64,000 nt of DNA from contig OZ024857.1 in NCBI GenBank assembly GCA_964017155.1, forward strand, positions 591,201-655,200. The letters are read 5' to 3'. Below are positions 48,215 to 61,400 of the stretch, piece by piece (within the stretch, counting starts at the first letter, position 1; each line of letters starts with the position of its first letter). A program made the translations under genes and the position numbers. The DNA is from Oasisia sp. SBJ-2009. Its lineage: Eukaryota; Annelida; Polychaeta; Sabellida; Siboglinidae. Under the pieces are notes generated by a model. That model was not told the origin of the DNA. It was given only the letters and a program-made list of their open reading frames with translations, and ran no database searches.

Positions 48215-48449
48215 CTGAAAGTGGAGACATGATCGCAGACTTCACCAGGCTCAGATTATTAAATCTCCATGTTACACAATTATTCACATTGTCTTTATGC
48301 GTCGTTATATTTAATTGACAGTTTTATTATGAATAAGTTAACGTTTCTAATTGTTTTTTTCTTCTTTTTATCTGAAAGTAAATTTGACAGTTGTATTTAT
48401 TATTATTAATATTAGTTTTAATACAGAATGAATAGCTTTATATTTTATT

Positions 48450-48520
48450 GTACAGCGCTTTGAGCATATTTGAATATTGCGCTTTATAAATAATAAATAT
48501 TATTATTATTAATATTATTA
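48450..48520 (+). mobile_element. Retrotransposon 3' tail fossil (L2/CR1-like) with (TTA)n
   Basis: TACAGCGCTTTGAG...ATTGCGCTTTATAAATAATAA ending in TATTATTATT matches the familiar shape of an L2/CR1-type LINE or SINE 3' end (GCGCTxTATAAAT plus a triplet tail). Only the last ~70 bp are recognisable. It is in the intron between exons a and b. Confidence 0.5.
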
Positions 48521-48775
48521 ACGTCGCATTCACTAACAAACGGGCACACATGTTGCTAACACTACACCCTGACTTGGATTAGTCTGTATTGGAGCAATAG
48601 TATAACAAAGCATCGAATATCCCCGTTCCTGGAATCGATTTGTTTATTAACCGTCACTATGTTTATAAATGTTACTTTCATGTATCTGGCGTACAAGGTA
48701 TAACATAGGCATAATCGCAATGTTCAACCGGTTTTAAAATAAGTATGAATTCACGACCGTTACTTAGTTATGCAT

Positions 48776-48883
48776 CTTCAGAGACAAAAACTGGCAGATG
48801 GTCGTCTTTCCTTGAGATCTGCACGTTGTGATGTGTCGAGTCTCTCGTTGACAGATATAAGAACTGCTGCATGGTCGTCTTAC
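48776..48883 (-). pseudogene. Decayed 73-bp tandem duplicate of the exon a donor end
   Basis: ATGGTCGTCT starts at 48798 and 48871, and the following ~60 bp match (GATGTxTCGAGTCTCTCGT). The right copy is the functional exon a end. In the left copy the donor reads AAGGAAAGAC instead of AAGGTAAGAC, so GT has become GA. A further partial match (TCAGAGACA) marks a third remnant near 48778. Confidence 0.7.
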
Positions 48884-49003
48884 CTTCACGGCCGGCACAT
48901 TGTGATGTATCGAGTCTCTCGTCGTCAGAGACACAAATTGCTCGACGACATGACTCTCGGGGTCTGTCATCTTCCATTGCACACTCAGGGACGACTTCCA
49001 CAC
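48884..49003 (-). CDS. Exon a (residues 1-40 of the modelled part), FN3-like front half
   Basis: The acceptor is TAACTAATCAG|GTG and the donor is GTGAAG|GTAAGAC; both introns are phase 0. It encodes VWKSSLSVQWKMTDPESHVV and ends HNVPAVK, the first half of a module (the W...W..DPES pattern). It opens in mid-domain, so earlier exons exist upstream. Confidence 0.8.
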
Positions 49004-49440
49004 CTGATTAGTTAACAACATAAAAACAGATATAATTATGAATTAAGACAAAGAGCATATTACAACTATAATGTCAGTACAGCAGGTAATTACTATATAA
49101 AGGCCCGCCGTAGAATGGTGTGTTGTTTCACGATATTGCTCCTACTCACGCTACAAAGCCGCCCTTTTTGATAACAGGTTCAACTGCCTATTATATTCCT
49201 GCATTATATATATATCTGTACTATTTTACTGAAAGATAACTGGTGTCATAATAGTTTTATGATGGTAACATAGGCGCAGCAATGTTAATCTCATATCATG
49301 TGTTGTCGACATAATAAGCTATATCATAAGAATACATCTAAACTGTTTATATAATAAGTGGGCCTAAGATATTGTTCATATTTCAGCTTAGTGATTAGTA
49401 AGTCAACTTGATGGACATAGAATAACTGTGTCCATTGCTT
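49004..49440. other. Intron sequence, nothing recognised
   Basis: AT-rich sequence between exon a and the minisatellite. I see no exon or repeat family. Confidence 0.5.
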
Positions 49441-52400
49441 CGTCAGTGAGACTGGTTGTACCTGTGGGTGAGACTGGTAGTACATGTGAGTGAGACTGGT
49501 TGTACATGTGAGTGAGACTGGTCATACCTGTGAAAGAGACTGGTCGTACCTGTAAGTGAGACTGGTCGTACATGTGAGTGAGACTGGTTGTACATGTGAG
49601 TAAGACTGGTCGTAACTGTGAGTGAGACTGGTCGTACATGTGAGTGAGACTGGTCGTACTTGTGAGTGAGACTGGTTGTACCTGTGACTGAGACTGGTCG
49701 TAACTGTGAGTGAGACTGGTAGTACCTGTCAGTGAGACAGGTTGTACCTGTCAGTGAGACTGGTCGTACATGTGAGTGAGACTGGTCGTACATGTGAGTG
49801 AGAATGGTCGTACATGTGAGTGAGACTGGTCGTACCTGAGAGTGAGACTGGTTGTACCTGTGAGTGAGACTGGTCTTACATGTGAGTGAAACTGGTTGTA
49901 CATGTGAGTGAGAATCGTCGTACCTGTGACTGAGATTGGTCGTACCTGTGAGTGAGACTGGTCTTACATATGAGTGTGACTGGTCGTACCTGTGAGTGAG
50001 ACTGGTCGTACCTGTGAGTGAGACTTGTCGTACCTGTGAGTGAGACTGGTTGTACCTGTGAGTGAGACTGGTCGTACCTGTGAGTGAGACTGGTCGTACC
50101 TGAGAGTGGGAATGGTCGTACCTGTGAGTGAGACTGGTCGTACCTGTGATTGAGACTGGTAGTACCTGTTAGTGAGAATGGTCGTACTTGAGAGTTAGAC
50201 TGGTTATACCTGTGAGTGAGACTGGTCGTACATATGAGTGAGACTGGTCGTACATGTGAGTGAGAATGGTCGTACATGTGAGTGAGACTGGTCGTACCTG
50301 AGAGTGATACTGATGGTACCTGAGAGTGAGACTGGTCGTACCTGTAAATGAGACTGGTCGTACGTGTGAGGGAGTTATGGTCGTACCTGAGAGTGAGAAT
50401 GGTCGTACATGTGACTGAGACTGGGCGTACCTGAGAGTGAGACTGATCGTACCTGTGAGTGAGACTGGTAGTACCTGTGAGTGAGACTGGTCATACATAT
50501 GAGTGAGACTGTTCATACCTGTGAGTGAGACTGGTCGTACCTGTGAGTGAGACTGGTTGTACCTGTGAGTGAGACTGGTCGTACCTGTGAGTGAGACTGG
50601 TTGTACCTGAGAGTGGGAATGGTCGTACCTGTGAGTGAGACTGGTCGTACCTGTGATTGAGACTGGTAGTACCTGTCAGTGAGACTGGTCGTACCTGAGA
50701 GTGAGACTGGTTATACCTGTGAGTGAGACTGGTCGTACATATGAGTGAGACTGGTCGTACATGTGAGTGAGAATGGTCGTACATGTGAGTGAGACTGGTC
50801 GTACCTGAGAGTGATACTGATGGTACCTGAGAGTGAGACTGGTCGTACCTGTAAATGAGACTGGTCGTACGTGTGAGGGAGTTATGGTCGTACCTGAGAG
50901 TGAGAATGGTCGTACATGTGACTGAGACTGGGCGTACCTGAGAGTGAGACTGGTCGTACCTGTGAGTGAGACTGGTCGTACATGTGAGTGAGGCTGGTTG
51001 TACCTGTGACTGAGACTGGTCGTACCTGTGACTGAGATTGGTCGTACCTGAGAGTGAGACTGGTCGTACCTGAGAGTGAGACTGGTCGTATATATGAGTG
51101 AGACTGGTAGTACCTGTGAATGAGACTGGTCGTACATATGAGTGAGACTGGTCATACCTGTGAGTGAGACTGGTCGTACCTGTGAGTGAGACTTGTCGTA
51201 CTGGTGAGTGAGACTGGTTGTACCTGTGACTGAGACAGGTCGTACCTGTGACTGAGATTGGTCGTACCTGAAAGTGAGACTGATCGTACGTGTGAGGGAG
51301 TTATGGTCGTACCTGAGAGTGAGAATGGTCGTACATGTGACTGAGACTGGGCGTACCTGAGAGTGAGACTGATCGTACCTGTGAGTGAGACTGGTAGTAC
51401 CTGTGAGTGAGACTGGTCATACATATGAGTGAGACTGTTCATACCTGTGAGTGAGACTGGTCGTACCTGTGAGTGAGACTGGTTGTACCTGTGAGTGAGA
51501 CTGGTCGTACCTGTGAGTGAGACTGGTTGTACCTGAGAGTGGGAATGGTCGTACCTGTGAGTGAGACTGGTCGTACCTGTGATTGAGACTGGTAGTACCT
51601 GTCAGTGAGACTGGTCGTACCTGAGAGTGAGACTGGTTATACCTGTGAGTGAGACTGGTCGTACATATGAGTGAGACTGGTCGTACATGTGAGTGAGAAT
51701 GGTCGTACATGTGAGTGAGACTGGTCGTACCTGAGAGTGATACTGATGGTACCTGAGAGTGAGACTGGTCGTACCTGTAAATGAGACTGGTCGTACGTGT
51801 GAGGGAGTTATGGTCGTACCTGAGAGTGAGAATGGTCGTACATGTGACTGAGACTGGGCGTACCTGAGAGTGAGACTGGTCGTACCTGTGAGTGAGACTG
51901 GTCGTACATGTGAGTGAGGCTGGTTGTACCTGTGACTGAGACTGGTCGTACCTGTGACTGAGATTGGTCGTACCAGTGAGACTGATCGTACCTGAGAGTG
52001 AGACTGGTCGTATATATGAGTGAGACTGGTAGTACCTGTGAATGAGACTGGTCGTACATATGAGTGAGACTGGTCATACCTGTGAGTGAGACTGGTCGTA
52101 CCTGTGAGTGAGACTTGTCGTACTGGTGAGTGAGACTGGTTGTACCTGTGAGTGAGACTGGTTGTACGTGTGAGGGAGTTCTGGTCGTACCTGAGAGTGA
52201 GACTGGTCGTACCTGTGAGTAAGACTGGTCGTACAAGTGAGTGAGGCTGGTTGTACCTGTGACTGAGACAGGTCGTACCTGTGACTGAGATTGGTCGTAC
52301 CTGAAAGTGAGACTGATCGTACCTGAGAGTGAGACTGGTCGTACCTATGAGTGAGACTGGTAGTACTTGTGAGTGAGACTGGTCATACATATGAGTGAGA

Positions 52401-55400
52401 CTGGTCATACCTGTGAGTGAGACTGGTCGTACCTGTGAGTGAGGCTTGTCGTACCTGTGAGTGAGACTGGTTGTACCTGTGAGTGAGACTGTTCGTACCT
52501 ATGAGTGAGTCTAGTCGTACCTGAGAGTGAGACTGGTCCTACCTGTGAGTGAGACTGGTCCTACATGTGACTGAGACTGGTAGTACCTGTCAGTGAGACT
52601 GGTTGTACCTGTGAGTGAGACTGGTCGTACATGTGAGTGAGACTGGTCGTACCTGTGAGTGAGGCTGGTCGTACCTGTGAGTGAGACAGGTAGTACCTGT
52701 GAGTGAGACTGGTGGTACATGTGAGTGAGACTGGTCGTACTTGTGAGTGAGTCTGGTCGTACCTGTGACTGAGACTGGTCGTAACTGTGAGTGAGACTGG
52801 TAGTACCTGTCAGTGAGACTGGTCGTACATGTGAGTGAGACTGGTTGTACCTGTGAGTGAGACTGGTTGCAGCTGTGAATGAGACTGGTCGTACTTGAGA
52901 GTGAGACTGGTCGTACCTGTGATTGAGACTGGTCGAACCTGTGAGTGAGACTGGTCGTACTTTTGAGTGAGACTGGTCGTACCTGTGAGTGAGACTGGTC
53001 GTACATGTGAGTTAGACTGGTCGTACCTGTGAGTGAGACTGGTAGTACTTGTGAGTGAGACTGGTTGTACCTGTGAGTGAGACTGGTCGTACATGTGAGT
53101 GAGACTGGTCGTACCTGTGAGTGAGACTCGTCGTACCTGTCAGTGAGACTGGTATTACCTGTGAGTGAGACTGGTTGTACCTGTGAGTGAGACTGGTCGT
53201 ACATGTGAGTGAGACTGGTCGTACTTGTGAGTGAGACTGGTCGTACCTGTGACTGAGACTGGTCGTAACTGTGAGTGAGACTGGTAGTACCTGTCAGTGA
53301 GACTGGTTGTACCTGTCAGTGAGACTGGTCGTACGTGTGAGTGAGACTGGTCGTACATGTGAGTGAGAATGGTCGTACATGTGTGTGAGACTGGTCGTAC
53401 CTGAGAGTGAGACTGGTTGTACCTGTGAGTGAGACTGGTCTTACATGTGAGTGAAACTGGTTGTACATGTGAGTGAGAATCGTCGTACCTGTGACTGAGA
53501 TTGGTCGTACCTGTGAGTGAGACTGGTCTTACATATGAGTGTGACTGGTCGTACCTGTGAGTGAGACTGGTCGTACCTGTGAGTGAGACTTGTCGTACCT
53601 GTGAGTGAGACTGGTTGTACCTGTGTGTGAGACTGGTCGTACCTGTGAGTGAGACTGGTCGTACCTGAGAGTGGGAATGGTCGTACCTGTGAGTGAGACT
53701 GGTCGTACCTGTGATTGAGACTGGTAGTACCTGTTAGTGAGAATGGTCGTACTTGAGAGTTAGACTGGTTATACCTGTGAGTGAGACTGGTCGTACATAT
53801 GAGTGAGACTGGTCGTACATGTGAGTGAGAATGGTCGTACATGTGAGTGAGACTGGTCGTACCTGAGAGTGATACTGATGGTACCTGAGAGTGAGACTGG
53901 TCGTACCTGTAAATCAGACTGGTCGTACGTGTGAGGGAGTTATGGTCGTACCTGAGAGTGAGAATGGTCGTACATGTGACTGAGACTGGGCGTACCTGAG
54001 AGTGAGACTGATCGTACCTCTGAGTGAGTCTGGTAGTACATGTGAGTGAGACTGGTCATACATATGAGTGAGACTGTTCATACCTGTGAGTGAGACTGGT
54101 CGTACCTGTGAGTGAGACTGGTTGTACCTGTGAGTGAGACTGGTCGTACCTGTGAGTGAGACTGGTTGTACCTGAGAGTGGGAATGGTCGTACCTGTGAG
54201 TGAGACTGGTCGTACCTGTGATTGAGACTGGTAGTACCTGTCAGTGAGACTGGTCGTACCTGAGAGTGAGACTGGTTATACCTGTGAGTGAGACTGGTCG
54301 TACATATGAGTGAGACTGGTCGAACATGTGAGTGAGAATGGTCGTACATGTGAGTGAGACTGGTCGTACCTGAGAGTGATACTGATGGTACCTGAGAGTG
54401 AGACTGGTCGTACCTGTAAATGAGACTGGTCGTACGTGTGAGGGAGTTATGGTCGTACCTGAGAGTGAGAATGGTCGTACATGTGACTGAGACTGGGCGT
54501 ACCTGAGAGTGAGACTGGTCGTACCTGTGAGTGAGACTGGTCGTACATGTGAGTGAGGCTGGTTGTACTTGTGACTGAGACTGGTCGTACCTGTGACTGA
54601 GATTGGTCGTACCTGAGAGTGAGACTGATCGTACCTGAGAGTGAGAATGGTCGTACATGTGACTGAGACTGGGCGTACCTGAGAGTGAGACTGGTCGTAC
54701 CTGTGAGTGAGACTGGTCGTATATATGAGTGAGACTGGTAGTACCTGTGAATGAGACTGGTCGTACATATGAGTGAGACTGGTCATACCTGTGAGTGAGA
54801 CTGGTCGTACCTGTGAGTGAGACTTGTCGTACTGGTGAGTGAGACTGGTTGTACCTGTGAGTGAGACTGGTTGTACGTGTGAGGGAGTTCTGGTCGTACC
54901 TGAGAGTGAGACTGGTCGTACCTGTGAGTAAGACTGGTCGTACAAATGAGTGATTCTGGTTGTACCTGTGACTGAGACAGGTCGTACCTGTGACTGAGAT
55001 TGGTCATACCTGAAAGTGAGACTGATCGTACCTGAGAGTGAGACTGGTCGTACCTATGAGTGAGACTGGTAGTACTTGTGAGTGAGACTGGTCATACATA
55101 TGAGTGAGACTGGTCATACCTGTGAGTGAGACTGGTCGTACCTGTGAGTGAGGCTTGTCGTACCTGTGAGTGAGACTGGTTGTACCTGTGAGTGAGACTG
55201 TTCGTACCTGTGAGTGAGTCTAGTCGTACCTGAGAGTGAGACTGGTCCTACCTGTGAGTGAGACTGGTCCTACATGTGAGTGAGACTGGTAGTACCTGTC
55301 AGTGAGACTGGTTGTACCTGTGAGTGAGACTGGTCGTACATGTGAGTGAGACTGGTCGTACCTGTGAGTGAGGCTGGTCGTACCTGTGAGTGAGACAGGT

Positions 55401-58400
55401 AGTACCTGTGAGTGAGACTGGTTGTACCTGTGAGTGAGACTGGTTGTAACTGTGAGTGAGACTGGTCGTACCTGTGAGTGAGGCTAGTTGTACCTGTGAG
55501 TGAGACTGGTCTTACATGTGAGTGAGACTGGTTGTACATGTGAGTGAGAATCGTCGTACCTGAGAGTGAGACTGGTCGTACCTGTAAATGAGACTGGTCG
55601 TACGTGTGAGGGAGTTATGGTCGTACCTGAGAGTGAGAATGGTCGTACCTGTGACTGAGACTGGGCGTACCTGAGAGAGAGACTGGTCGTACCTGTGAGT
55701 GAGACTGGTCGTACATGTGAGTGAGGCTGGTTGTGCCTGTGACTGAGACTGGTCGTACCTGTGACTGAGATTGGTCGTACCTGTGAGTGAGACTGGTCGT
55801 ACCTGTGAGTGAGACTGGTCGTACCTGTGAGTGAGACTGGTCGTACATATGAGTGAGTTTGGTCGTACCTGTGAGTGAGACTGGTCGTACATGTGAGTGA
55901 GACTGATCGTACCTGTGAGTTAGACTGGTCGTACCTGTGAGTGAGACTGGTCCTACCTGTGAATGAGACTGATCCTACCTGTGAGTGAGACTGGTCGAAC
56001 TTGTGAGTGAGACTGGTCGTACCTGTGAGTGAGACTGGTTGTACCTGTGAGTGAGACTGGTTGCAGCTGTGAATGAGACTGGTCGTACTTGAGAGTGAGA
56101 CTGGTCGTACCTGTAAATGAGACTGGTCGTACGTGTGAGGGAGTTATGGTCGTACCTGAGAGTGAGAATGGTCGTACCTGTGACTGAGACTGGGCGTACC
56201 TGAGAGAGAGACTGGTCGTACCTGTGAGTGAGACTGGTCGTACATGTGAGTGAGGCTGGTTGTGCCTGTGACTGAGACTGGTCGTACCTGTGACTGAGAT
56301 TGGTCGTACCTGTGAGTGAGACTGGTCGTACCTGTGAGTGAGACTGGTCGTACCTGTGAGTGAGACTGGTCGTACATATGAGTGAGTTTGGTCGTACCTG
56401 TGAGTGAGACTGGTCGTACATGTGAGTGAGACTGATCGTACCTGTGAGTTAGACTGGTCGTACCTGTGAGTGAGACTGGTCCTACCTGTGAATGAGACTG
56501 ATCCTACCTGTGAGTGAGACTGGTCGAACATGTGAGTGAGACTGGTCGTACCTGTGAGTGAGACTGGTTGTACCTGTGAGTGAGACTGGTTGCAGCTGTG
56601 AATGAGACTGGTCGTACTTGAGAGTGAGACTGGTCGTACCTGTGATTGAGACTGGTCGAACCTGTGAGTGAGACTGGTCGTACTTTTGAGTGAGACTGGT
56701 CGTACCTGTGAGTGAGACTGGTCGTACATGTGAGTTAGACTGGTCGTACCTGTGAGTGAGACTGGTAGTACTTGTGAGTGAGACTGGTTGTACCTGTGAG
56801 TGAGACTGGTCGTACATGTGAGTGAGACTGGTCGTACCTGTGAGTGAGACTGGTCGTACCTGTGAGTGAGACTGGTATAACCTGTGAGTGAGACTGGTTG
56901 TACCTGTGAGTGAGACTGGTCGTACATGTGAGTGAGACTGGTCGTACTTGTGAGTGAGACTGGTCGTACCTGTGAGTGAGACTGGTCGTAACTGTGAGTG
57001 AGACTGGTAGTACCTGTCAGTGAGACTGGTTGTACCTTTCAGTGAGACTGGTCGTACATGTGAGTGAGACTGGTCGTACATGTGAGTGAGAATGGTCGTA
57101 CATGTGAGTGAGACTGGTCGTACCTGAGAGTGAGACTGGTTGTACCTGTGAGTGAGACTGGTCTTACATGTGAGTGAAACTGGTTGTACATGTGAGTGAG
57201 AATCGTCGTACCTGTGACTGAGATTGGTCGTACCTGTGAGTGAGACTGGTCTTACATATGAGTGTGACTGGTCGTACCTGTGAGTGAGACTGGTCGTACC
57301 TGTGAGTGAGACTTGTCGTACCTGTGAGTGAGACTGGTTGTACCTGTGAGTGAGACTGGTCGTACCTGTGAGTGAGACTGGTCGTACCTGAGAGTGGGAA
57401 TGGTCGTACCTGTGAGTGAGACTGGTCGTACCTGTGATTGAGACTGGTAGTACCTGTTAGTGAGAATGGTCGTACTTGAGAGTTAGACTGGTTATACCTG
57501 TGAGTGAGACTGGTCGTACATATGAGTGAGACTGGTCGTACATGTGAGTGAGAATGGTCGTACATGTGAGTGAGACTGGTCGTACCTGAGAGTGATACTG
57601 ATGGTACCTGAGAGTGAGACTGGTCGTACCTGTAAATGAGACTGGTCGTACGTGTGAGGGAGTTATGGTCGTACCTGAGAGTGAGAATGGTCGTACATGT
57701 GACTGAGACTGGGCGTACCTGAGAGTGAGACTGGTCGTACCTGTGAGTGAGACTGGTCGTACATGTGAGTGAGGCTGGTTGTACCTGTGACTGAGACTGG
57801 TCGTACCTGTGACTGAGATTGGTCGTACCTGAGAGTGAGACTGATCGTACCTGAGAGTGAGACTGGTCGTATATATGAGTGAGACTGGTAGTACCTGTGA
57901 ATGAGACTGGTCGTACATATGAGTGAGACTGGTCATACCTGTGAGTGAGACTGGTCGTACCTGTGAGTGAGACTTGTCGTACTGGTGAGTGAGACTGGTT
58001 GTACCTGTGAGTGAGACTGGTTGTACGTGTGAGGGAGTTCTGGTCGTACCTGAGAGTGAGACTGGTCGTACCTGTGAGTAAGACTGGTCGTACAAGTGAG
58101 TGAGGCTGGTTGTACCTGTGACTGAGACAGGTCGTAACTGTGACTGAGATTGGTCGTACCTGAAAGTGAGACTGATCGTACCTGAGAGTGAGACTGGTCG
58201 TACCTATGAGTGAGACTGGTAGTACTTGTGAGTGAGACTGGTCATACATATGAGTGAGACTGGTCATACCTGTGAGTGAGACTGGTCGTACCTGTGAGTG
58301 AGGCTTGTCGTACCTGTGAGTGAGACTGGTTGTACCTGTGAGTGAGACTGTTCGTACCTGTGAGTGAGTCTTGTCGTACCTGAGAGTGAGACTGGTCCTA

Positions 58401-61400
58401 CCTGTGAGTGAGACTGGTCCTACATGTGAGTGAGACTGGTAGTACCTGTCAGTGAGACTGGTTGTACCTGTGAGTGAGACTGGTCGTACATGTGAGTGAG
58501 TCTGGTCGTACCTGTGAGTGAGGCTTGTCGTACCTGTGAGTGAGACAGGTAGTACCTGTGAGTGAGACTGGTTGTACCTGTGAGTGAGACTGGTCGTACA
58601 TGTGAGTGAGATTGGTCGTACCTGTGAGTGAGATTGGTCGTACCTGTGAGTGAGACTGGTAGTACCTGTCAGTGAGACTGGTTGTACCTGTCAGTGAGAC
58701 TGGTCGTACCTGAGAGTGAGACTGGTTGTACCTGTGAGTGAAACTGGTTGTACCTGTGAGTGAGACTGGTTGTAACAGTGAGTGAGACTGGTCGTACCTG
58801 TGAGTGAGACTGGTTGTACCTGTGAGTGAGACTGGTCTTACATGTGAGTGAGACTGGTTGTACATGTGAGTGAGAATCGTCGTACCTGTGACTGAGATTG
58901 GTCGTACCTGAGAGTGAGACTGATCGTACCTGAGAGTGAGACTGGTCGTACCTGTAAATGAGACTGGTCGTACGTGTGAGGGAGTTATGGTCGTACCTGA
59001 GAGTGAGACTGGTCGTACCTGTGACTGAGACTGGGCGTACATGTGAGTGAGGCTGGTTGTACCTGTGACTGAGACTGGTCGTACCTGTGACTGAGATTGG
59101 TCGTACCTGTGAGTGAGACTGGTCGTACCTGTGATTGAGACTGGTCGTACCTGTGAGTGAGACTGGTCGTACATATGAGTGAGTTTGGTCGTACCTGTGA
59201 GTGAGACTGGTCGTACATGTGAGTGAGACTGATCGTACCTGTGAGTTAGACTGGTCGTACCTGTGAGTGAGACTGCTCATACCTGTGAATGAGACTGATC
59301 CTACCTGTGAGTGAGACTGGTCGAACATGTGAGTGAGACTGGTCGTACCTGTGAGGGAGACTGGTTGTACTTGTGAGTGAGACTGGTCATACATATGAGT
59401 GAGACTGGTCATACCTGTGAGTGAGACTGGTCGTACCTGTGAGTGAGGCTTGTCGTACCTGTGAGTGAGACTGGTTGTACCTGTGAGTGAGACTGTTCGT
59501 ACCTGTGAGTGAGTCTTGTCGTACCTGAGAGTGAGACTGGTCCTACCTGTGAGTGAGACTGGTCCTACATGTGAGTGAGACTGGTAGTACCTGTCAGTGA
59601 GACTGGTTGTACCTGTGAGTGAGACTGGTCGTACATGTGAGTGAGTCTGGTCGTACCTGTGAGTGAGGCTTGTCGTACCTGTGAGTGAGACAGGTAGTAC
59701 CTGTGAGTGAGACTGGTTGTACCTGTGAGTGAGACTGGTCGTACATGTGAGTGAGATTGGTCGTACCTGTGAGTGAGATTGGTCGTACCTGTGAGTGAGA
59801 CTGGTAGTACCTGTCAGTGAGACTGGTTGTACCTGTCAGTGAGACTGGTCGTACCTGAGAGTGAGACTGGTTGTACCTGTGAGTGAAACTGGTTGTACCT
59901 GTGAGTGAGACTGGTTGTAACAGTGAGTGAGACTGGTCGTACCTGTGAGTGAGACTGGTTGTACCTGTGAGTGAGACTGGTCTTACATGTGAGTGAGACT
60001 GGTTGTACATGTGAGTGAGAATCGTCGTACCTGTGACTGAGATTGGTCGTACCTGAGAGTGAGACTGATCGTACCTGAGAGTGAGACTGGTCGTACCTGT
60101 GACTGAGACTGGGCGTACATGTGAGTGAGGCTGGTTGTACCTGTGACTGAGACTGGTCGTACCTGTGACTGAGATTGGTCGTACCTGTGAGTGAGACTGG
60201 TCGTACCTGTGATTGAGACTGGTCGTACCTGTGAGTGAGACTGGTCGTACATATGAGTGAGTTTGGTCGTACCTGTGAGTGAGACTGGTCGTACATGTGA
60301 GTGAGACTGATCGTACCTGTGAGTTAGACTGGTCGTACCTGTGAGTGAGACTGCTCATACCTGTGAATGAGACTGATCCTACCTGTGAGTGAGACTGGTC
60401 GAACATGTGAGTGAGACTGGTCGTACCTGTGAGGGAGACTGGTTGTACCTGTGAGTGAGACTGGTTGCAGCTGTGAATGAGACTGGTCGTACTTGAGAGT
60501 GAGACTGGTCGTACCTGTGATTGAGACTGGTCGTACCTGTGAGTGAGACTGGTCGTACATATGAGTGAGTTTGGTCGTACATGTGAGTGAGACTGGTTGT
60601 ACATGTGAGTAAGACTGGTCGTACTTGTGAGTGAGACTGGTCGTACATGTGAGTGAGACTGGTCGTACCTGTGAGTGAGACTGGTAGTACCTGTCAGTGA
60701 GACTGGTTGTACCTGTCAGTGAGACTGGTCGTTCATGTGAGTGAGACTGGTCGTACATGTGAGTGAGAATGGTCGTACCTGTGAGTGAGACTGGTCGTAC
60801 CTGAGAGTGAGACTGGTTGTACCTGTTAATGAGACTGGTCTTACATGTGGGTGAAACTGGTTGTACATGTGAGTGAGAATCGTCGTACATGTGACTGAGA
60901 TTGGTCGTACCTGTGAGTGAGACTGGTCTTACATATGAGTGTGACTGGTCGTACCTGTGAGTGAGACTGGTCGTACCTGTGAGTGAGACTTGTCGTACCT
61001 TTGAGTGAGACTGGTTGTACCTGTGAGTGAGACTGGTCGTACATATGAGTGAGACTGGTCGTACATGTGAGTGAGAATGGTCGTACATGTGAGTGAGACT
61101 TGTCGTACCTGAGAGTGAGACTGGTTGTACCTGTGAGTGAGACTGGTCATACCTGTGAGTGAAACTGGTCGTACATGTGAGTGAGACTGGTCGTACCTGT
61201 GAGTGAGACTGGTCGTACCTGTGAGTGAAACTGGTAGTACCTGTCAGTGAGACTGGTTGTACCTGTCAGTGAGACTGGTCGTACATGTGAGTGAGAATAG
61301 TCGTACATGTGAGTGAGACTGGTCGTACCTGAGAGTGAGACTGGTTGTACCTGTGAGTGAGACTGGTTGTACCTGTGAGTGAGACTGGTTGTAACTGTGA